In this document: piece by piece, positions 8,382-15,138 of the stretch | How the letters are laid out: each line of letters opens with the position of its first letter | Position numbering within the stretch: the stretch's first letter is position 1 | Notes under the pieces: model-generated | What the model saw: only the letters and a program-made list of their open reading frames with translations | Told to the model about the DNA's origin: nothing | The model's database searches: none | Assembly (NCBI GenBank): GCA_002352045.1 | Contig: DEHT01000067.1 | Span: forward strand, 54,843 to 70,451 | Source of the DNA: Chitinophagaceae bacterium UBA2793 | GTDB taxonomy: Bacteria; Bacteroidota; Bacteroidia; Chitinophagales; Chitinophagaceae | Length of the DNA stretch: 15,609 nt | Reading direction: 5' to 3' | Position numbers and translations under genes: made by a program

Positions 8382-8852
8382 TTATTTTTTTGCTTTAAAG
8401 CTCCAGGTAATAAAAAACTCAGCAACGGTTTCGCCCTCTTGATTGATGCCGGTTGATTTCATGGTAATTTGTGTGCCTTCGCCACTGTCTATTGCCTGTT
8501 GAATGCATTGCTTTACGGCTAAGCCATCGGCACAGGTAAAAGAAGTTTTGCCCGTGGCTTTCTTATAAAAATTACCTTCTATTTTTAATACCAGCATACT
8601 CACAGCAGGTTTGCGGCCATAAATATTTGAAAGTGCTAAAACTCCTGTACTCATTTCGGCTGCCATTGCCAGGCAGGCAAAATAGGTGCTCTTAAAAGGA
8701 TTGGTGCTAAACCATTTGTAGGGAATGGTTACAATGGCTTTTTCTTCATCGGCATGTTTTACCCTTACGCCACTGAAATATGCGCTGGGTAATTTGGTTA
8801 ATAAAAATAACCTGAATTTAATGGGATGTTTGATGAGGCTGAAGAAAGACAT
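8382..8852 (-). CDS. DUF4442 hotdog-fold protein (thioesterase-like)
   Basis: A 156-residue protein of the DUF4442 group, related to the PaaI-type hotdog thioesterases. The stretch NPFKSTYFACLAMAAEMSTG (about 52-71) is the family's characteristic central helix region, followed by beta strands around VSMLVLKIEGNFYKKATGK and the C-terminal TVAEFFITWSFKAK. Related hotdog proteins hydrolyse acyl-CoA or bind acyl groups, but no activity is established for this family as far as I know, and no catalytic residue can be named. The N terminus (FSLIKHPIKFRLFLLTKLP) is amphipathic to hydrophobic but has no clear signal cleavage site, so it is likely cytosolic. It begins 44 bases after the thioredoxin-like gene and may be cotranscribed with it; maeB lies 136 bases downstream behind its own candidate promoter. 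Confidence 0.82.
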   Translation of the reverse strand: MSFFSLIKHPIKFRLFLLTKLPSAYFSGVRVKHADEEKAIVTIPYKWFSTNPFKSTYFACLAMAAEMSTGVLALSNIYGRKPAVSMLVLKIEGNFYKKATGKTSFTCADGLAVKQCIQQAIDSGEGTQITMKSTGINQEGETVAEFFITWSFKAKK

Positions 8853-8896
8853 TTATGAATGAATAATTGATAATGTATAATTTTTGCCAATAAATA

Positions 8897-9385
8897 TTAC
8901 ATGCCGTAGGATGCCGGGCTGAGCATTTTGGGTGTCCACATTTCAAGAAAGTAATTTACTTTTTGACTGTTATAACTGCTTTTGCCATCTTCAAGCGTAC
9001 CACTTTCCTGCGTATGAATTTTTTCGCCTTTAGCATTTAAAATTATAAATACAGGAAAGCCAAAACGCTGCGGAAAACCATATTTGGCAAAGGTTTTTTT
9101 GTTTTCGTTTTCTTTGCTCCAATTGAGATGATAGACCACATAGTTGTTTCCAATGATTTCTTTTATCGACGAATCGGTTTTTGAAAACCGGTCAAACTCA
9201 ATGCACCATTTGCACCAATTGCCACCCGCCTGAATTAATACATGTTTGTTTTTTGATTTGGCAACCATCAACGCATATTCAATTTCTTTTTCTGCATCGT
9301 CGCCCGGATTATACAGGCTGGTTTTTTGAGCATTGGCCATTACAAAAGCAAATAACAAAACGGAAATAAAAAATAATTTCTTCAT
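8897..9385 (-). CDS. Secreted thioredoxin-like protein (Thioredoxin_7/DUF255-like)
   Basis: A 162-residue protein with a signal peptide at 1-19 or 1-20 (basic KK, hydrophobic core, ANAQ). After it comes a compact thioredoxin-like domain. LIQAGGNWCKWCIEF (50-64) carries the redox motif CKWC at C58 and C61. GFPVFIILNAKGEKI (strand, cis-Pro loop, strand) follows in its expected place. The WCKWC context matches the thioredoxin family proteins of Bacteroidota that act in the periplasm as thiol reductants or disulfide isomerases. The protein is short and has no added domain. It lies 44 bases before the DUF4442 gene. A strong hairpin separates it from the peptidase gene upstream, so it needs its own promoter, which I could not identify. 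Partner proteins are unknown. Confidence 0.88.
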   Translation of the reverse strand: MKKLFFISVLLFAFVMANAQKTSLYNPGDDAEKEIEYALMVAKSKNKHVLIQAGGNWCKWCIEFDRFSKTDSSIKEIIGNNYVVYHLNWSKENENKKTFAKYGFPQRFGFPVFIILNAKGEKIHTQESGTLEDGKSSYNSQKVNYFLEMWTPKMLSPASYGM

Positions 9386-9416
9386 GGGATAAAGTTAAGC
9401 AGGTTTGTACAACGAA

Positions 9417-9443
9417 CAATCCCGGTTGAATAAACCGGGATTG
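9417..9443 (-). terminator. Intrinsic terminator after the C1 peptidase gene
   Basis: Perfect 11-bp arms CAATCCCGGTT (9417-9427) and AACCGGGATTG (9433-9443) enclose a 5-base loop. It lies 20 bases after the peptidase stop codon on the minus strand. The following transcript sequence (TTCGTTGT) is only moderately T-rich, as is common in Bacteroidota. It should end the peptidase transcript before the thioredoxin-like gene. Confidence 0.75.
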
Positions 9444-9463
9444 AATTTTAATGTGAAATTTTT

Positions 9464-11032
9464 TTATTGTTTGTCTATTTCTACAATACTCGTGATAATG
9501 CCATTATTTGTAGCAGGTGCCGAAAATTTTACTCCATTATTTTTCCCTGCAGAAAAAACTGTATTGGTTAAAGTTTTGCCATTGAACACTTCGTTTATTT
9601 TGGCAGCATAACTGCTTTGTGTGCTTTGGTTGATGGCATTATTAATATCGGTATAATTTAATTCCTGCTTGCTTACCACTATGGCCATAACTTCTTTGTT
9701 GCCGATGCTATCGGCCATTATAGATTCTTTTCTTGGAAATAGCCTGTAGCCTGTAATGCCACAATAAGCAGAGTGAATAGGTTTGTAAGGAAACAGTGTG
9801 AAACTTTTGCCATTTACATCAGGCGTAAAAATGTAAATATAACATTCCGACTTATTGTTGATTTCCATTTTAAAGCGAGTGCCTTTTTTTACTGGAGAAA
9901 CGGTGCGGTATATATTTTCGCCCGCAGGTTTTAAAGCAATGTATTGTTTGTTGTCGTTGTTTACTAAGCCTACCTGTGCTTCAAAAGGAACGGTTAAAGC
10001 AGCACCTTGCTTGGGCAATGGGTCAATGCCATAAGCTTCTCTTGTAAACTCTACAAAATCGGCATAGCGTACAAAACCAATTCCGTTTTGTCCCCATTCG
10101 GGGCCCCAACTGTTCATTATTTCAAATGCACCGCCTTCCAATCTATCATCGTAGCCTATTACACACATGGCATGCCCGCCAAAGCCCATTTGCTGGCGGT
10201 CTTGAGCAGTAGGGTGCCAAATTTTTTGCCCCATCATACCTTCCATAAATGAACCGCCCACCATCATGCCAATTACCACCGGTGCATCTTTGGCAAGGTG
10301 TTCTTTAATGGCCCTAATGTTTAAGCCATTTACGCCATCACTTTCGGTAAGCCTGGTAAAGCCATGTATTTTTCCCGACTGTGCTTCTTGTGCCAAATTA
10401 TTACTTGCCTGTCGACTGCAATCATTTTCATCGTAGGGAAAAGATTGATAAGAAACCGCACCATTCTTTTGCATAAACTCCATGGCTCTTTGAATATAAG
10501 AACCCTGGCAATCTTCCAAAGCAATATAATTGTATAAAAATGAAGGGCTGTATGCAATTTGATTGGGATTGGTTCTGGTACTGGCACTTTGCAAAATGGT
10601 ACGGGCAGCATAAGCGCTGCTCCATGCAACACAACTTCCCTGTTTGCCCTGGTTCATACGCTGTGGGGCATAAGCAGCCAGCGATACTCTTTCGGGCAGG
10701 GGATTTTTTGCATTGTTGTCTTCGAGCCCTTCATACACACTTGCCTTTTTAAATTCCTCGGGGTTGTAGCTATAACCACTTTGAGAAAACAAACTATTGA
10801 TTGCGGAAGCCGAATTACAATTGCCACGACCAAAGAAAAAATAAGCACCGGCAGCCAGCAGTAGTAAAACAATAATTCCTTTTCCTTTTCCACCGCCTCC
10901 AAATAAACTTAGCAGTATTGGCAAAAAAGACAAAAGGCCGCCGCCGCCTGTATTTCTACCACCACCGCCTGTGTTGTCGTTATAGTCCGATTCATTTTGA
11001 TCCTGCGGATCATCCACCATGTGTAAAGCCAT
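9464..11032 (-). CDS. Membrane-anchored papain-like (C1) peptidase with DUF4384-like tail
   Basis: A 522-residue protein. Residues 1-33 are acidic, then glycine-rich, with a tandem NTGGGG repeat (20-25 and 27-32, bases 10937-10975). One transmembrane segment follows (about 52-68, IIVLLLLAAGAYFFFG). The C1 domain spans about 105-335. It has the oxyanion glutamine Q128, the nucleophile C134 in QGKQGSCVAWS, H287 in GFGGHAMCVIGYD, and N307 in IMNSWGPEWG. The Q-to-C spacing of six residues equals that of papain, so the catalytic set is complete. There is no clear pro-domain. Residues from about 350 to 450 (YRTVSPVKKGTRF, ECYIYIFTPDVNG, FTLFPYKP) resemble the DUF4384 domain. The peptidase should face the periplasm if the N terminus is inside; topology is inferred. 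It is transcribed alone between a divergent gene and a strong terminator. Substrate unknown. Confidence 0.87.
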   Translation of the reverse strand: MALHMVDDPQDQNESDYNDNTGGGGRNTGGGGLLSFLPILLSLFGGGGKGKGIIVLLLLAAGAYFFFGRGNCNSASAINSLFSQSGYSYNPEEFKKASVYEGLEDNNAKNPLPERVSLAAYAPQRMNQGKQGSCVAWSSAYAARTILQSASTRTNPNQIAYSPSFLYNYIALEDCQGSYIQRAMEFMQKNGAVSYQSFPYDENDCSRQASNNLAQEAQSGKIHGFTRLTESDGVNGLNIRAIKEHLAKDAPVVIGMMVGGSFMEGMMGQKIWHPTAQDRQQMGFGGHAMCVIGYDDRLEGGAFEIMNSWGPEWGQNGIGFVRYADFVEFTREAYGIDPLPKQGAALTVPFEAQVGLVNNDNKQYIALKPAGENIYRTVSPVKKGTRFKMEINNKSECYIYIFTPDVNGKSFTLFPYKPIHSAYCGITGYRLFPRKESIMADSIGNKEVMAIVVSKQELNYTDINNAINQSTQSSYAAKINEVFNGKTLTNTVFSAGKNNGVKFSAPATNNGIITSIVEIDKQ

Positions 11033-11097
11033 AGTAATTTTAATTAAGGGTTTGATAAATGAAGGTAGTAAAATTTGAAAAAGTGAAATCTAAAAAG

Positions 11098-11310
11098 TAT
11101 TTCATGCGTGCATCCCAAACTTTTGCATAGATAAAAGCATCATAGCACTACTACAGATGAACGTAATGGTTATGGTTTCATTTCCATTGGAAATAAAACC
11201 ATAACAGAACAAGTTCGCATCGATGATGCCACAGGGATATACTGCCGGTTGCCAATTAAATAATCTTTTAGAATATAAAACGAAAATTTGGGATGCAGCC
11301 TATTTCATGC
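11098..11310. mobile_element. Palindromic MITE-like element with terminal inverted repeats
   Basis: Terminal inverted repeats TGCATCCCAAA (11109-11119) and TTTGGGATGCA (11287-11297) bound 189 bp. A 10-bp direct repeat TATTTCATGC lies just outside both ends (11098-11107 and 11301-11310), one base from the left arm and three from the right, like a target duplication. Inside, GCATCAT (11137-11143) faces ATGATGC (11223-11229), GATGAAC (11156-11162) faces GTTCGCATC (11213-11221) with a two-base bulge, and a strong hairpin fills the centre. There is no transposase and no ORF with a start codon. It fills most of the 363-base gap 11033-11395. A non-autonomous insertion element is the likeliest reading. 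A structured RNA or a cruciform regulatory region is the alternative. The uneven 1 and 3 base spacers are a weakness for the insertion view. Confidence 0.55.
11169..11205. repeat. Long central hairpin of the palindromic element
   Basis: Arms of 17 bases (11169-11185, GTTATGGTTTCATTTCC, and 11189-11205) pair at 16 positions, with one C/A mismatch (11179 and 11195) and a 3-base loop ATT. It lies far from both flanking gene ends, so a plain terminator role is unlikely. It is the strongest local inverted repeat I noticed in the window. Confidence 0.85.
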
Positions 11311-11339
11311 TAATCAATTAAAATAAAATATAAAAACAA

Positions 11340-11369
11340 TTGGAAAGATTAAATGCTACTGTACTTTTG
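11340..11369 (+). promoter_or_regulatory. Bacteroidota-type promoter of the PNGase F-like gene
   Basis: TTG (11340-11342), 19 bases, then TACTTTTG (11362-11369), an exact fit to the TTG/TAnnTTTG promoter used by the main sigma factor of Bacteroidota. Transcription would begin near 11375, giving a leader of about 20 bases before the ATG at 11396. It lies just outside the palindromic element. Confidence 0.7.
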
Positions 11370-11395
11370 AACTTTATGTAGCACTAATTTTTTGT

Positions 11396-13066
11396 ATGAA
11401 ATATTTAATAAGTTTTATAGCATCTACTTTTTTGATTTGCCAGGGATATGCACAAAATCCATTTAATAAATCGGCGGATACATATCAACTCATTTACGGA
11501 AGTACTAATAATGGTAAAAAAACCGGTAACAATATTATTGTATTAAGCAATAGAGAACAAACGCTGGTGGTAAATGAAAAAGATTTTAAAGGAGAGCATA
11601 GTTACCCTTTTGAATTTTTTGTAGTAAACCGGCAAAGCCTGCAGCAGAGCCTGTATGCAGTTTTAGCCGAAAACAAAATAATTGGTACAGTAGATTCTAC
11701 AGCTATAAAAAATCAAACATTTGAGTGGTTCAATGAAACCAAAACAATCTTAGGATATACCTGCAAAAAAGCAAAGACGGTTATTAACTCAAATACAATA
11801 GAACTGTGGTACAGCACAGATGCGCCTGTGAAAGGAGCGCCTACCATATTGGGTCAAAACATTGGCCTTGTTTTAGAGATGGTACGCAATGGCAATTTTA
11901 CTTTAACTGCTTCCGAAATAAAAAAAATGCCCAATGCACAAATGCAGTTGAACAATACAAACTATCAAAAAATGGATTTGCTGAGTTATAAAGATGAAAT
12001 TTGGCGTAGCCGTTTTGTTACAATACCATTATTCAACAATCAACTTATTAATTTTTCGGATACGGCTACAGTGCCCGAAGGGGTACTTCGCTTTGCAAGT
12101 GGAACCATAGTGTTGAAAAAAGTGAGCTTCCCTAAATTTTCAGGAGCAAAAAAAATATTTTTAGACCTTACCGAACAATCCAACGGTGATGCATACGATA
12201 GAACCGGTTCGGTGTTCATGATTTCAAGCAATAAAAAACAATCGTTTTTTGACGCTTTAAAAAATGGCGCTGATGTACTGCCTGTTTTTGAAAACGGGAA
12301 TGGAAAAAAATACAAAGGTGTGATTGCAACCTCCAATTACGATCCACCAATAGAGTTAATGCGTTTTTTTACACCCTTTGGTGTGAAACAGTTCAATCAT
12401 ATTCAACTTAAAGGAAAGCTATGGAGAGATGCGGTGCATTACCGACAGGAGATTACAGATTTTGCAAGCTTACTCAACGGCAGTGAAATGTATATTGGTG
12501 TTTTTATTGGCAATTACGACAAGGGAGGCCATCGCATAAATGCCGGCATTACCATTCATAAAGACGAAGGAACAATACCAACTAAACTGTTTCCACTTTT
12601 CAATACACTTAATATTATGGAAATGGCAGGGCAGGATTATGCCACCATGTTTGACAATGAAAACGGGCTTACCATAAATTTTGAATTGAACGAACCTATT
12701 CAAAATGCTAAACTGCGCTATACAACCACCGGGCATGGAGGCTGGGGCAATGGGGATGAATTTGTTCCTAAACAAAACAGCATACTTTTGGATAATAAAG
12801 AAGTATTTAATCTTATTCCCTGGAGAGAAGATTGCGGTTCGTATAGATTATACAATCCGGCATCGGGCAATTTTGGCAATGGCCTTTCTTCATCGGATTA
12901 TAGTCGTTCCAACTGGTGCCCGGGAACGGTTACCAATCCATATTTTATTTTGTTGGGTAATTTACCTGCGGGTAAACACACAATGCAAGTAAAAATTCCA
13001 CAGGGGAAACCGGAGGGTAGCAGCTTTAGTTCGTGGAATGTTTCGGGTGTACTAATAGGTGAGTAA
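11396..13066 (+). CDS. Secreted PNGase F-like glycosidase with GLPGLI-like N-terminal domain
   Basis: A 556-residue protein with a signal peptide (1-20, ending GYAQ). Residues about 25-215 resemble the GLPGLI family (TKTILGYTCKKAK 115-127, ELWYSTDAPVKGAPTIL 136-152, NIGLVLEM 155-162). The rest resembles peptide-N4-(N-acetyl-beta-glucosaminyl)asparagine amidase F, which removes N-glycans from proteins: KIFLDLTEQ and DAYDRTGSVF (about 253-274), then TTGHGGWGNGDEFVPK (444-459), PWREDCGSYR (475-484), DYSRSNWCPGT (501-511) and SSWNVSGVLIG near the end. By eye, D268 and E455 match the PNGase F catalytic residues D60 and E206; the partner of E118 is not obvious. C480 and C508 may form a disulfide. 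It should act in the periplasm, on the surface or outside. An N-terminal bowl-like domain is known in the PNGF-II branch (from memory). Own promoter; single-gene transcript. Confidence 0.88.
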   Translation: MKYLISFIASTFLICQGYAQNPFNKSADTYQLIYGSTNNGKKTGNNIIVLSNREQTLVVNEKDFKGEHSYPFEFFVVNRQSLQQSLYAVLAENKIIGTVDSTAIKNQTFEWFNETKTILGYTCKKAKTVINSNTIELWYSTDAPVKGAPTILGQNIGLVLEMVRNGNFTLTASEIKKMPNAQMQLNNTNYQKMDLLSYKDEIWRSRFVTIPLFNNQLINFSDTATVPEGVLRFASGTIVLKKVSFPKFSGAKKIFLDLTEQSNGDAYDRTGSVFMISSNKKQSFFDALKNGADVLPVFENGNGKKYKGVIATSNYDPPIELMRFFTPFGVKQFNHIQLKGKLWRDAVHYRQEITDFASLLNGSEMYIGVFIGNYDKGGHRINAGITIHKDEGTIPTKLFPLFNTLNIMEMAGQDYATMFDNENGLTINFELNEPIQNAKLRYTTTGHGGWGNGDEFVPKQNSILLDNKEVFNLIPWREDCGSYRLYNPASGNFGNGLSSSDYSRSNWCPGTVTNPYFILLGNLPAGKHTMQVKIPQGKPEGSSFSSWNVSGVLIGE

Positions 13067-13083
13067 GTGATTTAAGATATTGC

Positions 13084-13120
13084 TTAAGGTCAACCAGCTT
13101 CCAAAGCAGGTTGACCTTAA
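13084..13120. terminator. Bidirectional terminator between convergent genes
   Basis: Perfect 12-bp arms TTAAGGTCAACC (13084-13095) and GGTTGACCTTAA (13109-13120). After one A/A mismatch the stem continues with GCTT/AAGC and a 3-base loop. It occupies the 57-base gap between the stops of the plus-strand glycosidase gene and the minus-strand DUF1801 gene and can end both transcripts. T-tracts on either side are poor. Confidence 0.82.
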
Positions 13121-13123
13121 ATT

Positions 13124-13513
13124 CTATTTCAACCTTTCTAAAACGCCTCTGCGTTTTACAATATTTTTATAATCCCACTGTATGTTTTTCGATTTTTTGA
13201 GCCAGCCTTTTAATGCTTTTGTATCTACTTCTTCAAATGATTTATAGCGTGCCTCGGCAGCTTTAAATTTGCCTTCATTCTGCAAGCCTGGTTCGTCAAA
13301 ACTTTGCCCACTCCAAAAAAGCAGGCGAACACAATCTTTTAATTTGCTGTAACCAACAATGGGGTTGCCATCCAAAAACCAAACGGGATGTGCATGCCAA
13401 ATTTTATTCTCTGCTTTGGGTAAAGCTTTATCAATTTCTTCTGCCAATAAATTGCAGATGGCCATTTCTTCTACCGAAAGTTTTTGATTGTAAGTGAGCG
13501 TATCGGTATGCAT
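13124..13513 (-). CDS. DUF1801 (YdhG-like) family protein
   Basis: A 129-residue protein of the DUF1801 type. IWHAHPVWFLDGNPIVGYS (about 38-56) and CVRLLFWSGQSF (about 61-72) are the strands and turn typical of the family, followed by GKFKAAEARYKSFEEVDTKA and the C-terminal helix region with GWLKKSKNIQWDYKNIVKRRG. Family members are small cytosolic proteins of unknown biochemical role; the fold resembles iron-chaperone frataxin-like proteins in some annotations (YdhG), which I treat as weak. No signal peptide is visible. It follows the kelch gene by 42 bases but has no obvious functional link to it. It ends at a strong terminator shared with the convergent glycosidase gene. Confidence 0.85.
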   Translation of the reverse strand: MHTDTLTYNQKLSVEEMAICNLLAEEIDKALPKAENKIWHAHPVWFLDGNPIVGYSKLKDCVRLLFWSGQSFDEPGLQNEGKFKAAEARYKSFEEVDTKALKGWLKKSKNIQWDYKNIVKRRGVLERLK

Positions 13514-13555
13514 CTTTTTTTAGAAAGATACTTTGTTTTTGAATACCAAATCTAA

Positions 13556-15061
13556 TTACATCTTCATGAATAAATAATAAGTTTTGCTTTGATAACCACC
13601 AAAACCAACACCCCCTGCAACTGTGGGCGAATACCTGGCTCCGGAAAGGGCGCCTTCTCTTCCACTTTCTGAAGAACCACCCCAAATGAGCATCTCAGTT
13701 CCTGTCCATGCAATACGACTATTAGCTCTTGGATCGGGTGATCCTGATGTTGCAGGAATCTCATGCCAGCTATTTTGAGAAAGATTATAATATGCGCCAG
13801 AATTTACTTTTACATAACTATTGTCTAGTTGTTTTTCAAAACCTCCCCATAAAAAAAGCTTCCCATCTCCATAAACTGTCGAATGACCAAACCTGGGACT
13901 GGGTAAATTCAAAGATGCCAGTTGTGTCCATGTATTGGTTACAGGGTTATATTTTAAAGCCTGATTGCTAAAATTATCCAAGCCCGGAATTCTGCCTCCA
14001 TATATTATAACTTCTGTTCCTGTCCAATGCATTGCTGGAGCAGCTACTGCTGTAACAAAAGCAGGAGGAGCACTCATAGTTTCCCAGCTGTTTGTAGCAG
14101 GATTGTAGATGGCGCCATTTGCACTTGGGGTTGGATCGTTTCCACCCCAGAACATCCATTTATTTACCGGGTTTCCCATCCAAACACTATTGCCCATTGC
14201 GGTTGTGTTGGGGGAGTTAACAGTACTCAACGATGTCCAGGTATTACTGCTTATATTGTAGTAAAATAAATAAGGAGTACTCAGATAATAGATATAAACA
14301 TATAATCTGTTTGTTACAGTATCCAATGCATATCGGGGGTTTGCCATTGAAACCGTACTTGGAGCTCCGGTTGTACTAAACAAATTGCTCCAGCTATTGG
14401 TTGCGGGATTGTAGATTGCTCCATCATTGTAGCGCAACGCTCCTCCTGAGGGAGGGTTTGCATTTCCTCCAAAAATTAGAAACCGGTTTCCGGGCATTGT
14501 TGCCATAAAGTGACTTTGCCTGGGGGCAGGAGCGCCGGTAGTATTTGATGTAGTCCAACTATTACTTGTAGAGTCAAAAATATAACCCCAGTTTCGAAAG
14601 CCACTTGTAGGCGAGGTGCTTCCATTATAGTAACCGCCCCAAATCATAAATTTTTTTCCTGAATAAGCACTCCCGGTGTTTGCTATGTTGGTTACATCTG
14701 TAATGTCAACTAATGGAATTGGAGTCCATGCCCCCTCTGCACCGTAACCTGCAAAACTATTATTTGTTTTTCCTATGAGAGAAAACCCGGCATTCGTTAG
14801 TGGAGTATTCACCTGAGTTTCACTTAGCACAATTGAACCTGGTGGAAGGCTGATTGAAGTCCAGTTGCTTCCATTATTACCTTCAAAATTTCCGTTGTTA
14901 TATCGTATTGAGCCAGGTGAATTATCTGTGGATGTACCAATTTTTATTGCACCATTCACTTCAAGTTTTTGAGAAGGCGCAGAGGTTCCGATTCCAACAT
15001 TTTGTGAACTTGCATTATTTGAAAAGCTAAGAACAATAAATATCAAGTTAATTTTTCTCAT
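13556..15061 (-). CDS. Secreted kelch-repeat beta-propeller protein with tail-fibre-like N terminus
   Basis: A 501-residue protein. Signal peptide about 1-20 (ending SSQ). Residues 21-70 (NVGIGTSAPSQKLEVNGAIK, then an SIRYNNGNFEG segment) match the short beta-rich leader that Bacteroidota share with phage tail-fibre and S74-type proteins; the S74 chaperone domain itself is absent. From about 105 seven kelch-type blades can be counted by their central strands: FMIWGG, RFLIFGG, LYVYIYY (degenerate), KWMFWGG, EVIIYGG, KLFLWGG and EMLIWGG, most ending in a PATNSW-type turn. The last blade lacks its closing strand, and GAWTPIPL (about 110-117) could supply it, closing the ring. No sorting domain or lipobox is visible. 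Probably a surface or secreted binding protein; the ligand is unknown. It lies 77 bases after lysA, perhaps with its own promoter. Confidence 0.85.
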   Translation of the reverse strand: MRKINLIFIVLSFSNNASSQNVGIGTSAPSQKLEVNGAIKIGTSTDNSPGSIRYNNGNFEGNNGSNWTSISLPPGSIVLSETQVNTPLTNAGFSLIGKTNNSFAGYGAEGAWTPIPLVDITDVTNIANTGSAYSGKKFMIWGGYYNGSTSPTSGFRNWGYIFDSTSNSWTTSNTTGAPAPRQSHFMATMPGNRFLIFGGNANPPSGGALRYNDGAIYNPATNSWSNLFSTTGAPSTVSMANPRYALDTVTNRLYVYIYYLSTPYLFYYNISSNTWTSLSTVNSPNTTAMGNSVWMGNPVNKWMFWGGNDPTPSANGAIYNPATNSWETMSAPPAFVTAVAAPAMHWTGTEVIIYGGRIPGLDNFSNQALKYNPVTNTWTQLASLNLPSPRFGHSTVYGDGKLFLWGGFEKQLDNSYVKVNSGAYYNLSQNSWHEIPATSGSPDPRANSRIAWTGTEMLIWGGSSESGREGALSGARYSPTVAGGVGFGGYQSKTYYLFMKM

Positions 15062-15138
15062 GGTTTTTTGATAAAGTTAATACCATGAAGTTTTTCCAAA
15101 AATCCCCCTTTTGTGTAATATTTAAGGCAATGGATAAT

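Noticed and set aside
9386..9416. A TAACTTTA box with TTG 19 bases upstream, before the thioredoxin-like gene
   Set aside because: The box ends four bases before the ATG, so transcription would begin at or inside the start codon, while the signal peptide clearly begins at that ATG. Its last base also departs from consensus.
11135..11263. An open plus-strand frame of about 42 codons inside the palindromic element, with protein-like residues (DERNGYGFISIGNK...)
   Set aside because: It has no start codon and overlaps the 17-base hairpin, whose pairing constrains the sequence. It may be a relic of a gene carried by the element, but I cannot support it as a gene.
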